A DNA stretch of 64,000 nucleotides from Listeria costaricensis (GTDB lineage: Bacteria; Bacillota; Bacilli; Lactobacillales; Listeriaceae). The position numbers and the translations under genes were made by a program. The notes below the pieces were generated by a model, which saw only the letters and a program-made list of their open reading frames with translations, was not told the origin of the DNA and did not search any database. Position 1 is the first letter of the stretch. The number at the start of each line of letters is the position of its first letter. The stretch spans positions 28,581 to 92,580 of the forward strand of contig NZ_FXUT01000009.1 in NCBI RefSeq assembly GCF_900183385.1, given 5' to 3'. Of this stretch, positions 48,798 to 57,303 are shown piece after piece.

Positions 48798-50069
48798 TTA
48801 GAAAATGGCTGCCCATAGTTGCGAGAATTTAAGGATGATCCAGTTGAAGAAGTTACCGCCCATATCAAGCGAGCTGACTTCTGTTGCGCCTTTAGGGAAT
48901 TCGTAAACGCCTTTCATCATTTCTGTATGAACAGGTGCAAAGTCTGTTGCCATCAGAAGGGCGAGTGCGATAACGACTGTCCCCGCTAGAACTGAGTGCA
49001 GGATGTTCCCTTTTCTACTTGCTACAACGAAGGACACGTAGAATGGAATGGTTGCAAGGTCGCCAAATGGCAGTACCTTATTACCTGGGATGATAACTGC
49101 AAGAAGAAGTGTGATTGGCACTAGGATCAAACCAGTAGAAATATTTGCTGGGTGACCGATAGATAGTGCGGCATCAAGTCCGATGTAAAGCTCGCGGCCT
49201 TTGAAGCGGCTCTTCATGAACTCACGTGCTGACTCGGAAATTGGAATCAAGCCTTCCATCAAAATCTTCACCATTCGCGGCATCAAGAACATAACGCCGG
49301 CCATTGAGATACCTAATTTGAAGGATTCACCCACATTGTAGCCTGCAAGCAAGCCGATTGCGATACCTAGGAAAAGGCCCATCATCATCGGTTCGCCAAA
49401 GATGCCAAACCGTTTTTGGATGGTTTCCGGGTCGACGTGGATGTTTTTGATACCAGGGATTTTTGAGATGACCCAGCCAACTGGGATTCCGATGAAACCA
49501 AATGCGGCTGTCGAACCGGTTGGAAGCGAGACGCCTTTTAGTCCGTAAAAGTCTTCTACCATATGCTGTGTTCTATCTGCCATCCACAGAACGAGTACTT
49601 CGTAGATGACTGCACAAAGAATGGCGAACCACCAGCTGCCGCCTGTCACGATGTAACCGGTTGCACCTGCTGCAATGAAATGCCAGTAATTCCAGATGTC
49701 AAAGTCGAGTGTTTTGGTAGCTCTGACTAGGATGAGTAGTAAGTTGACCACTAGACAAACCGGAATCAAAATAGCGGCAACGGGGGAGGCCCATGATGCG
49801 GCTGCAGCGGATGGCCAACCTGCGTCAATAACAGTGAGGTTCATGCCGAACCGCTCGACCATTTGTTGTGCGGCGGGACCTAAGTTATCGGAAAGTAGGC
49901 TGATAACCAGGTTGATCCCCACGAACCCGATACCAATTGTAATAGCTGAACGGATGGCCTTTTTAACAGGAACACGGAAAATAAGAGCGATGAAAAAGAT
50001 GTCAATTGGCAGAATGACAGTCGGCCCGAGATTAAGGACATACTGCACGCCCGATAGTAATGTATCCAT
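48798..50069 (-). CDS. PTS system galactitol-family EIIC (pentitol)
   Basis: A 423-residue membrane permease of the PTS Gat family with about ten hydrophobic segments. GRELYIGLDAALSIGHPANIS and GIPVGWVISKIPGIK are family regions. The L. monocytogenes homologue Lmo2665 (named EIIC-Axl) is needed to use D-arabitol and D-xylitol. It acts with the IIB and IIA proteins encoded just upstream. Specificity here is inferred from synteny and the downstream enzymes. Confidence 0.9.
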   Translation of the reverse strand: MDTLLSGVQYVLNLGPTVILPIDIFFIALIFRVPVKKAIRSAITIGIGFVGINLVISLLSDNLGPAAQQMVERFGMNLTVIDAGWPSAAAASWASPVAAILIPVCLVVNLLLILVRATKTLDFDIWNYWHFIAAGATGYIVTGGSWWFAILCAVIYEVLVLWMADRTQHMVEDFYGLKGVSLPTGSTAAFGFIGIPVGWVISKIPGIKNIHVDPETIQKRFGIFGEPMMMGLFLGIAIGLLAGYNVGESFKLGISMAGVMFLMPRMVKILMEGLIPISESAREFMKSRFKGRELYIGLDAALSIGHPANISTGLILVPITLLLAVIIPGNKVLPFGDLATIPFYVSFVVASRKGNILHSVLAGTVVIALALLMATDFAPVHTEMMKGVYEFPKGATEVSSLDMGGNFFNWIILKFSQLWAAIF

Positions 50070-50116
50070 TTTGAAATTTCCTCCCTATGAGTAAAGATTA
50101 GTGGGACTGTAGTTTT

Positions 50117-50425
50117 CTATACGCACCGGACAGCCCCAACCGATTTATTCAGATGACTGAGGATCTCTTCGTCCAGTTCTTCCATGCCGATACCTGTGAT
50201 ATAGCTTGTTGCGATGATAGCTGGAATGCTGTAAGTGGTTGGTAAAATAGTGGTTGATACGATCAAGTCGGCATCATTTTGCAAGGCTGCTGCTTCCGCG
50301 ATTTTGATTTGTTTTACTTCTGCATCTACATTGTGTTCTTTGACCAATCGTTCTACACGATCTGTTACGACTGTTGAAGTGGCGATTCCTGCTCCGCATG
50401 CGACTAAAATTTTAAATTTGCTCAT
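50117..50425 (-). CDS. PTS system galactitol-family EIIB (pentitol)
   Basis: A 102-residue cytoplasmic phosphocarrier. Cys10 in ILVACGAGIATSTVV is the phosphorylated residue. The ATG at 50425 follows GGAGG at 8 nt; an upstream in-frame start would include the ribosome binding site. It passes phosphate from the IIA protein to the sugar on EIIC. Confidence 0.92.
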   Translation of the reverse strand: MSKFKILVACGAGIATSTVVTDRVERLVKEHNVDAEVKQIKIAEAAALQNDADLIVSTTILPTTYSIPAIIATSYITGIGMEELDEEILSHLNKSVGAVRCV

Positions 50426-50447
50426 TGTATGTTCCTCCAATTTTTTA

Positions 50448-50915
50448 TTATTTAGCGGCGATCTTCGTCAATACGTCGATGATATCCGCTTCATTTTTTG
50501 CTTCAAGAAGTGCGCTGATATTCTCCTTGTCTTGGATGATCCCCATTAATTGCTGCAAAACTTGCAATTGGCTGTGCGGTTCATTCAGTCCGAGAACAAA
50601 GATGACTTCCGCTTTGACAGACTGATTTTTATCTTCCATCAGGTTGAACGGAATTCCGCTTTCTGTTGTTAATACCGCGATGAATTGTTCATTCACGCAT
50701 TCAGGATCGGTATGCGGCAGTGCCACGCCATATCCATCAAGTTTCAACCCGGTTGGGAAAACTTCTTCACGGTCAGCAAGTTTTTCAAGAAAGCTGGCTG
50801 TTACATAGCCGTGTTCCTGTCCACTAGCTGCGACTGTCTGAAAAACCTCTTGCTGATCATGGCAATTTGTTTTGACCCATATCATTTCTTTCTTTAAAAA
50901 TTTGACTAAATCCAT
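50448..50915 (-). CDS. PTS system EIIA (pentitol; fructose/mannitol-type fold)
   Basis: A 155-residue IIA protein; His68 in GVALPHTDPE is the predicted phosphorylation site. The ATG at 50915 follows AGGAGG at 7 nt, excluding a longer in-frame version. It receives phosphate from HPr and gives it to the IIB protein 22 bp downstream. It may also phosphorylate the regulator encoded just upstream. Confidence 0.92.
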   Translation of the reverse strand: MDLVKFLKKEMIWVKTNCHDQQEVFQTVAASGQEHGYVTASFLEKLADREEVFPTGLKLDGYGVALPHTDPECVNEQFIAVLTTESGIPFNLMEDKNQSVKAEVIFVLGLNEPHSQLQVLQQLMGIIQDKENISALLEAKNEADIIDVLTKIAAK

Positions 50916-50955
50916 TACGATTCCTCCTGTAGTGCGGTCTGACTTAAAAATTTGT

Positions 50956-53013
50956 TCATGATATTGCTTTTCCCGTATAAGTTTTAATAATTGCATGCAT
51001 CTCCTGCGAATTTTCGGCTTTTGCCAGTTTCTTCAACTGACTGCTCATTCCTGCAAGCTCCATCAGCCCGAGCAATGCTTTAAAATGGGCGTTCTTGTCA
51101 ATTGCTGCAATGACTGCAACAAAATGAAGTTTGCTCCCATCCTCTAAAGGCAGGCCCTTTTCGATATAAAGCAGGCTCATTCCAAGCTTTTGAACACCTT
51201 TTTCCGTCTCTGCATGAGGAATTGCAATTGTCTTTCTAAGAATAATGTTGAAATTCGGTTCGGGATATTGGCGCAGCATTTCGTCGATATAGCCTTCTGT
51301 GATCGAGCCATCCGCATGAAGAGGTTCAGCCGCCAGTTTGATTGCCTCCTGCCAGTTCTCCACCTGATCGACTCGTTTAATTCGCGAAATCGGCATCAAG
51401 TCGGCCAGTCCTTGTTCCGCCTCCAAATCTTCACTCGCGTCCTCTGCCCTGACCAAATAATCGGCAATCACTTTTTCAAGACGGGCACGATCGCTAATCA
51501 CAGCATATTTGTCGATCACTTTCATCAAACCGTCGACACTGACGGAATAATCATTGATCATGTATACGGAACGCATGACGCGTTGTCTGAGCTCGAGTCG
51601 TTCCTTTTCATCCATGACCTGTCCGACAAGAAAAATCTTTTTGTCTGTTGCAAGCGGGACTGCTGAGAAAACCAGATCATAGGCCACATTCGTATGTTCA
51701 AATTCTCTGATTGACATGGCCTGATAGAAAAAGATTTCAGGAAATAGATTGCGGAGTGTTTTTTCCATTAATTTGGAAATGGATAGACCGTTCGGACAAA
51801 CAACGACGGCTTTCAGTCTTGTCTGCAGCTTCTCAGTGGTTTCGATCAAATGTCCGCCGATAAACAAGGTGATAAAGATGCTTTCGTTTTCCGGGACTTT
51901 GGCACCGATAAAATCTTCGAGCGGTTTCAGCGATTCTTTAACGATATAATGAACGGCCTGAAATTCTTGATCAATGCTGTCCAGAATACTGTAGTCTGTT
52001 GTCAGATGGTACTTGATGCGGTAATAGGCAGGCTTGATATGTGCAAATAGTTTATCCAGCAGCACTTCTTTATCAACCAGCTGCACGACGGCCTTTCTTT
52101 CAAATTCTGCCAGTACTTCTCGGAGCGCCTGTTTTAAAAGTGGCATCTCTTCCGATTTCAAATACTGTTTCGGCAGCACGTTGGATGTTAAAAGCTGAAG
52201 CGTGATATACATGCGTTCTTCTTCCGTTATTTTGGGCTGATCTTTGAAAAGAATCTCGGCCGCTCCGTATTCCCGCGTGTCTGAGAGTTCACGGGAATCA
52301 ATCATAAAGCTCGTCTGGATGGTCTGGCCGCGACTGATTCTTCGGAAAATCGCCTCTAGGATGTAAGGAAGGATTTGCATCTTGCTGTCGATAAAATGCA
52401 GATTCAAATGTATTTCCACTTGTTCCAATTTTTTTCGCAAGTTTTCAATTTCAGCGGCATCCACTTGCATGAAACGTCTTAAAAATTCTTCTCCGCCGTA
52501 GCTTTCAATAATGTGTCCTGCTGCGTGAAGTAGTGCTGTCCGTTTATTCCACTCGTCTCCCACAATCAGGTAGCCGTTCATCCGGGTATACTTGACTTCG
52601 AGATGGTAACGTGCCAAAATCTGCTGCACTAATTTGAGATCACGCAGTACAGTGTTCTTGCTCACCTCCAGTTCGCTGATAAAATGATTAAGGGATAGTT
52701 CTTCATTCTTGGTGATCAGCATGAGGATGATCAAACTTGCGCGTTCCCTCTCGGAAGGAATATACCAGTCTGTTTTCTCCCCTTCATCTTCGCCAATCAA
52801 TTGAAACAGGTCAGGTTGGGTGATGAAACGTCCGCTTGCTCCCCTGTGGATCCGCGAGTGTCCTTGCTCTTCCAGCCAATTATTGATTTTCTTGAAACTG
52901 TAGTCGACTTGGCGACGCGATAGATTGAATTTTTCTTGCAGTTTCGTGCCGGTTATATCGGGATGACGCAAGAGTTCTTTTAGTAAAGTGTCGCTTCTTT
53001 CATCCAAATACAT
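50956..53013 (-). CDS. MtlR/LicR-type PTS-regulated transcription activator (Lmo2668-like)
   Basis: A 685-residue activator. Two N-terminal helix-turn-helix regions (about 1-160, with TGTKLQEKFNLSRRQVDYS and LEVSKNTVLRDLKLV) are followed by two PRDs (about 180-395, with the conserved His residues). Then come an EIIB-Gat-like domain (about 405-490; Cys in VVVCPNGLSISKLM) and a C-terminal EIIA domain (about 540-685; His in AIPHAETEKG). Phosphorylation of these domains tunes activity to sugar supply and PTS state. It is the first gene of the operon, 40 bp before the IIA gene, and is expected to activate it. Confidence 0.92.
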   Translation of the reverse strand: MYLDERSDTLLKELLRHPDITGTKLQEKFNLSRRQVDYSFKKINNWLEEQGHSRIHRGASGRFITQPDLFQLIGEDEGEKTDWYIPSERERASLIILMLITKNEELSLNHFISELEVSKNTVLRDLKLVQQILARYHLEVKYTRMNGYLIVGDEWNKRTALLHAAGHIIESYGGEEFLRRFMQVDAAEIENLRKKLEQVEIHLNLHFIDSKMQILPYILEAIFRRISRGQTIQTSFMIDSRELSDTREYGAAEILFKDQPKITEEERMYITLQLLTSNVLPKQYLKSEEMPLLKQALREVLAEFERKAVVQLVDKEVLLDKLFAHIKPAYYRIKYHLTTDYSILDSIDQEFQAVHYIVKESLKPLEDFIGAKVPENESIFITLFIGGHLIETTEKLQTRLKAVVVCPNGLSISKLMEKTLRNLFPEIFFYQAMSIREFEHTNVAYDLVFSAVPLATDKKIFLVGQVMDEKERLELRQRVMRSVYMINDYSVSVDGLMKVIDKYAVISDRARLEKVIADYLVRAEDASEDLEAEQGLADLMPISRIKRVDQVENWQEAIKLAAEPLHADGSITEGYIDEMLRQYPEPNFNIILRKTIAIPHAETEKGVQKLGMSLLYIEKGLPLEDGSKLHFVAVIAAIDKNAHFKALLGLMELAGMSSQLKKLAKAENSQEMHAIIKTYTGKAIS

Positions 53014-53027
53014 CTCGTTCCCTCCTG

Positions 53028-53049
53028 TTCGTTTTTATTATAAAACGAA
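53028..53049. promoter_or_regulatory. 8-bp inverted repeat and TATAAT upstream of the pentitol regulator gene
   Basis: TTCGTTTT and AAAACGAA form perfect arms around TATTAT, just before the AGGAGG of the regulator gene. The minus-strand TATAAT at 53037-53042 lies inside it. The corresponding -35 region overlaps the cre-like site. It could be an operator or a leader hairpin. Confidence 0.4.
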
Positions 53050-53060
53050 TTTCACTCAAA

Positions 53061-53076
53061 ATGTACACGCTTTCAT
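53061..53076. promoter_or_regulatory. Candidate CcpA (cre) site of the pentitol operon
   Basis: ATGTACACGCTTTCAT matches the cre consensus WTGNNARCGNWWWCAW at all but one position. It lies about 50 bp before the regulator start. Carbon catabolite repression of a pentitol operon is expected. Confidence 0.6.
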
Positions 53077-53311
53077 CCCAATATATTGTCGAGCGATTGT
53101 ACAACTATGGGATTTACTTGTGACTATTTTAACAATCCTTTCTGACTAAAATAGCGAAAACGACTGTGGTTCTATGTTTTGAAAGCTTGTTATTTCATTA
53201 TACAATTAGCCGTAAAAGTTGGAAATGCACAATTTGGAGCTATTTTTGTGAGATAAAACAAATTGAATGAGTATATTGTCATGTCAATGTGAGGGGAAGG
53301 GGTATTTCTAA
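53077..53311 (-). promoter_or_regulatory. Upstream region of the pentitol operon
   Basis: About 235 bp with no gene. A second possible -10 (TATAAT, 53197-53202) with a weak -35 (TTTCCA or TTCCAA) could start a transcript with a leader of about 175 nt, which would pass through the cre-like site. No activator site could be defined. Confidence 0.3.
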
Positions 53312-53342
53312 AATAAAAACCAGCCCTTTTTGGAGAGCTGGT
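53312..53342 (-). terminator. Terminator of the fic gene
   Basis: ACCAGCTCT pairs with AGGGCTGGT (one GU) around a 6-nt loop and is followed by TTTTATTTT on the minus strand. Confidence 0.8.
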
Positions 53343-53362
53343 GCTGGTTGAGTTCTTGCTTT

Positions 53363-54628
53363 TTAGGCGAGGGGGTATTCGTTTAGTAACGTCTCAGCAA
53401 AATTTTCATCTAATGTGTAACGTGATGGACGATCGCTCACTTTTACCAAATAGCCTTTATCTGCCATTTTTTTGGTGGATTTCGTGATTTTTCCTCTGGC
53501 TCCATATATTTTCATTTCAATTAGCTGGGCATTCGTTATTTGATTATTTTTTCTGCTAAACAGCCAGCTTTGGGTGAGGATAAACAGAATTCCACAATCA
53601 GCTTTGGTTAGTTCGGGATCTTCTTTTGCTAACGTTTTGATCCCTGCATGCATTCTGTCTAATTTATTTCTTTTCTCTTCCATATCCTCTAAAATCATAA
53701 ACTGCCCTTCTACTAAAAATTCCAGCATTTGTTTGCAGAAGAAGGTAATCTCCCCTTTATTTAGAGGATGGGAGGCTTCTTCAAACGCCTTATAATAAGG
53801 GTTTTTATGACGATTGATAATATACGAGAAAGTGATGGCAGAAAAGGGATCCAGCTTCTTTTTAATCAAAGAGCATACGAGATACCTGCCTGTTCGACCA
53901 TTTCCATCATAGAAAGGATGAATGTATTCAAAATAATAGTGAATTACCATATATCTGTAGAGCTCTGGCATTTCGCTCGTTTGTAGAAACTGAATCAGTC
54001 GATTTAGATAATCAATAATCCTGCTCTCCGGCTCGACTCCTTTATGCGTGAATTCACCATTTTTTTGAACGCCGACAAATTTCTTTCTAAAGATGTCACC
54101 ATCAAGTACATCTTCTTCTTCGACTTCGTCAGCAACTAGTTCATCATAGATAGCTCTAATCTGCTGTACATTCCTTATTTCATTGTAGTTATCCACGTGC
54201 TGGTATAATTTGACCAGCCCGAGAAATCTTTTAGCACTCTTTGAAGGCTTTCCTTTTTTGTTTAATTCCTCTAATGCTTCTGCGATTTCTTTTTTAGTGC
54301 TTCTGACACCTTCAATTTCATTTGTACTTTGGAGTTCATTAATAAGCAAAGCATCTAGATATTGCTGTAGAGCAGGGCCTGGCAGCTTTTTACTCTGTAA
54401 TTCGATTGCTTTACTATTTTCCATCGCTTGAATTAACAGGTTTTGTAATTCTGGTGTATTGACTAAAAATAAGGTTACTTTTTCTGTTGAAAAGGAGCCA
54501 TTGGCAATGGGGGTCATTTCCAGATCAGTCTCGTATGTGCCGTAACTGCTTTTGCGTTGTTGCAATTCCTTCTTGTACGCTTCCTCGTTTTGATGAAAGA
54601 TTTTTTTTAGCGGATAGTATTTTTCCAT
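53363..54628 (-). CDS. Class II Fic-domain protein (AMP-transferase type)
   Basis: A 421-residue Fic protein. The active-site motif HPFYDGNGRTGR (residues 237-248) is complete, including the catalytic His. The inhibitory helix motif T-N-E-I-E-G (102-107) fits the (S/T)xxxE(G/N) pattern upstream of the Fic core, which defines class II, and its Glu106 would block ATP until relieved. A C-terminal winged-helix region (about 340-421) may bind DNA. The ATG at 54628 follows AGGGG at 9 nt; a start 24 bp upstream lacks a site. No antitoxin is beside it. It stands alone between terminators, so it may be a recent arrival. Target unknown. Confidence 0.9.
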   Translation of the reverse strand: MEKYYPLKKIFHQNEEAYKKELQQRKSSYGTYETDLEMTPIANGSFSTEKVTLFLVNTPELQNLLIQAMENSKAIELQSKKLPGPALQQYLDALLINELQSTNEIEGVRSTKKEIAEALEELNKKGKPSKSAKRFLGLVKLYQHVDNYNEIRNVQQIRAIYDELVADEVEEEDVLDGDIFRKKFVGVQKNGEFTHKGVEPESRIIDYLNRLIQFLQTSEMPELYRYMVIHYYFEYIHPFYDGNGRTGRYLVCSLIKKKLDPFSAITFSYIINRHKNPYYKAFEEASHPLNKGEITFFCKQMLEFLVEGQFMILEDMEEKRNKLDRMHAGIKTLAKEDPELTKADCGILFILTQSWLFSRKNNQITNAQLIEMKIYGARGKITKSTKKMADKGYLVKVSDRPSRYTLDENFAETLLNEYPLA

Positions 54629-54773
54629 CAATAACAACCCCTGACTTTTCATTTTAAATATATATTATCAGATAAAGTAAAACAAATAAATGATTTTACC
54701 CTTTCTTATTTCTTTTTTTAACGAAAATGAAAAATAAGGATCCTGTTTATTTTTATTTATCTGCGATTTTTGA

Positions 54774-54806
54774 CAAAAAAGCAGCAACCTAAATTGGTTA
54801 CTGCTT
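54774..54806 (-). terminator. Terminator of the second PTS operon
   Basis: AAGCAGTAACC pairs with GGTTGCTGCTT (one wobble) around a 6-nt loop and is followed by TTTTG on the minus strand, just after the last gene. The 145 bp between it and fic hold only AT-rich sequence with a weak fic promoter. Confidence 0.85.
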
Positions 54807-54813
54807 CTTTCAC

Positions 54814-55584
54814 TTAAAACATTTCTTTTAACGCCGCGATGCTCTTTTCCAAACTGTCAAACATGTCTATTTGCGACTGGTCTTGCTCGATGCAATAATA
54901 TTCAACGCCGTTTTGTTCGCCCCACTCGATCACTGAGCGGAAATCAACCGTGCCGGAACCGATCTCTGTCAGATTGTTCGCCATATCCATGCGGTCAAAG
55001 CCGGGCACGAAATCTTTCATATGGATGATTGGTGCTCGTCCGGAATAACGTTTGATATATTCGACTGGATCCATTCCTGCCACGCTGATCCAGTAAGTAT
55101 CCGGCTCGGCGTAGAGGCTGATGCCATTTTCGGGATCTGTGAGATAGTCCATCACGTAACGGCCGTCAACCTGGTCAGCAAAATCGAATTCTGGATTATG
55201 CAAGCCTACTCGGAAGCCTAGTGGCGACAGTTTATATTGCAGGTCGACGAGTGCCCGCTTGGTTTTCTTGTAGCCGGACGGGGTTTGGTCCTCTTCTTCG
55301 ATATATTTATCATAGATCGTTTTGCAGTCGAACAGGCTGGCTTCATAGAGGATGCCATCAATATCATCAAAGAAGCGGTCGTGTTTGATATGCATGCCGA
55401 TGACTTTGAGATCGTAATGCTTCAACAGGCGGGCTACTTCTTCCGTTTTATTGCCGCGCATGCCGTCAAGTTGGACATAACGGATGCCCATTTCGCTGAT
55501 GCGCTTGAGCGTTCCATCAAGATCTTTTTCCATGGCTTTGCGGACGGAGTAGAGTTGAATGGCAATTTTTTCCTGCCAGCTCAT
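54814..55584 (-). CDS. Sugar phosphate isomerase/epimerase-like TIM barrel protein
   Basis: A 256-residue protein of the xylose-isomerase-like TIM barrel (AP endonuclease 2) superfamily. IAIQLYSVRKAMEKD, VGLHNPEFDF, PIIHMKDF and the C-terminal EQDQS give the usual metal ligands (Glu/His/Asp). Members isomerise or epimerise sugars, inosose or hydroxypyruvate. Its ATG overlaps the end of the aldo/keto reductase gene (ATGA), so they are translationally coupled. It is the last gene of the operon; the substrate is unknown. Confidence 0.8.
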   Translation of the reverse strand: MSWQEKIAIQLYSVRKAMEKDLDGTLKRISEMGIRYVQLDGMRGNKTEEVARLLKHYDLKVIGMHIKHDRFFDDIDGILYEASLFDCKTIYDKYIEEEDQTPSGYKKTKRALVDLQYKLSPLGFRVGLHNPEFDFADQVDGRYVMDYLTDPENGISLYAEPDTYWISVAGMDPVEYIKRYSGRAPIIHMKDFVPGFDRMDMANNLTEIGSGTVDFRSVIEWGEQNGVEYYCIEQDQSQIDMFDSLEKSIAALKEMF

Positions 55585-56543
55585 CGGTCATTCCTCCTCA
55601 GGTCGAGCCAATCGACTTCTGCCTGCGTCAAGGTGATAGCAGCAGCCTGAACGCTCGATTCAAGCTCGCTCATTTTTTCCGGTCCGATCGCCGCAGCTGT
55701 TGGGAAGGACTGATGTAGCACGTAGGCAAGTGAGATTTGGATGGGTGTTGCATTTTTTTCTGCTGCTAAAACTTTGGCGCGCTCGTAGCGTTCCCAGTTG
55801 GCATCACTGTAGTAAACTTCGACCATTTCCTGATCGCTCGTGTCCTCTTTCGTGAAGCGGCCTGAGAAGAAACCGCCAGCCTGGGCGGACCAGGAAAATA
55901 GTGGCAGGCCTGTTTTTTCGTGCCACTCAATCATGGCGGCGTCGGCTGATACACAATTTTCCCAGCGCGGGCGATTGACTTTTGGCAGGCTCAGGTTGGG
56001 ACTGTTGAAGCTGAATGGTGTCAAGCCGTGACTTGTTGCATACTGATTGGCTTCAATGATTCGACCGAGTGACCAGTTGGAGGCTCCGATCGCATAGACG
56101 CGGCCGGCTTCGATTTCTGCTTGGAGTGCTTCCATCAGCGGCCCTACTTCCACTTCCTCGTTATCTCGATGGAAGGCAAACATTTCCACGTGATCGGTTT
56201 GCAGCATTTCAAGACTAGTTGTAATATCTTCATGAATGGCTTCCGGCGTCACGCGCGGTGTACTCGGCGCTTCACGAACTGGGTGGCAGCCTTTCGTTTC
56301 AATAATAATCTGATCGCGATTGCCGCGCTCTGCCATCCAAGCACCAATGGCCTTTTCGCTGTGACGATAGTGGCGGGCCGTATCAAAAATATTGCCGCCA
56401 AGCGCTACATAACGATCCAGTACTGGCGCTGCAAATTCAAGGTTGTCTGCGCGGAGAAAATCGCCGGCTCCCATCAGCAAGTTGGCACAGGACAACGTGA
56501 TTTCTTTTCCTTGTTTGATTCCTTTAATATCGATTTTTTTCAT
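55581..56543 (-). CDS. Aldo/keto reductase
   Basis: A 320-residue NAD(P)H-dependent oxidoreductase. The catalytic set is visible as Asp and Tyr in IFDTARHYRHSEKAIG, Lys in IIIETKGCHP and His in FAFHRD. Cofactor-side motifs include GASNWSLGRI and IGPEKMSEL. It probably reduces or oxidises the carbon skeleton of the sugar imported by the PTS of this operon. It lies 18 bp after the NagB-like gene. Confidence 0.85.
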   Translation of the reverse strand: MKKIDIKGIKQGKEITLSCANLLMGAGDFLRADNLEFAAPVLDRYVALGGNIFDTARHYRHSEKAIGAWMAERGNRDQIIIETKGCHPVREAPSTPRVTPEAIHEDITTSLEMLQTDHVEMFAFHRDNEEVEVGPLMEALQAEIEAGRVYAIGASNWSLGRIIEANQYATSHGLTPFSFNSPNLSLPKVNRPRWENCVSADAAMIEWHEKTGLPLFSWSAQAGGFFSGRFTKEDTSDQEMVEVYYSDANWERYERAKVLAAEKNATPIQISLAYVLHQSFPTAAAIGPEKMSELESSVQAAAITLTQAEVDWLDLRRNDR

Positions 56544-56561
56544 TAAAATCAGCCTTCTTTC

Positions 56562-57281
56562 TTATACGCGTGCGCCGGCTGCTTCATCCAGATAGAACGT
56601 GGCAGCCTGTACAGGTTTTAACAGTGTTGCCGGAATCTCAGCGGTAGGTGCTTCCGTGGCAACTTGGTGCATGATGTCCGCTTTTTTAGCGCCTGTGGCA
56701 ATCACGATAATTTCACGTGCGGCTAAAATTTGGCGCATGCCGAGCGAAATTCCTTGTGTAAGCGGCAAATCTGTTTCAAAATATTTACTCATTACTTCTT
56801 TGGTTACGCTGTCGAGCGGTACAATATGGGCGTCTTGGTCCGGCTCGATTCCCGGCTCATTAAAACCAATGTGCCCATTCATCCCAACTCCCAGCAGGAT
56901 GAAGTCTATCCCGCCGCGTTCGGCAATAAAGGCATCGATTCGCGCACATTCCGCTTTTAAATCGGCTGCCTTGCCATCAAAAAAGCAGATTTGTTCATCG
57001 CGCAGCAGAAGCGGCTCGAACAGCCCATCGTAGAGCGTTTGCACACAACTGCCGTGCGTCTCGCGGCCAAGCCCGACCCACTCATCCAAGCCGACAAAGT
57101 AGGCCTTTGAAAAATCCGCCTCGCCTTCCCGGTGCATCCGAATCATCTCTTGCATCGTCCGTTTTGGCGTGTCGCCGCCGGCAATGCAAATCAGGCTCTC
57201 CGGTTTATTCTGTAAATGTTCTGCGATTCGCGCGGCCACGGCTTTTGCTACTTGCATGTCATCTGTGAATTTTTGAAACAT
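56562..57281 (-). CDS. Glucosamine-6-phosphate deaminase-like protein (NagB/SugarP isomerase family)
   Basis: A 239-residue protein of the glucosamine-6-phosphate isomerase / 6-phosphogluconolactonase family. GVGMNGHIGFNEPG closely follows the NagB active-site motif, and VGLDEWVGLG corresponds to the catalytic Asp region. The phosphate loop is CIAGGDTPKRT, where NagB has GSTP. It is therefore a diverged deaminase-like enzyme; the substrate may be an aminated sugar phosphate or another sugar phosphate. It is encoded between the PTS IIC and reductase genes. Confidence 0.75.
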   Translation of the reverse strand: MFQKFTDDMQVAKAVAARIAEHLQNKPESLICIAGGDTPKRTMQEMIRMHREGEADFSKAYFVGLDEWVGLGRETHGSCVQTLYDGLFEPLLLRDEQICFFDGKAADLKAECARIDAFIAERGGIDFILLGVGMNGHIGFNEPGIEPDQDAHIVPLDSVTKEVMSKYFETDLPLTQGISLGMRQILAAREIIVIATGAKKADIMHQVATEAPTAEIPATLLKPVQAATFYLDEAAGARV

Positions 57282-57303
57282 TTTTTAAAACCTCCTACAA
57301 ATA

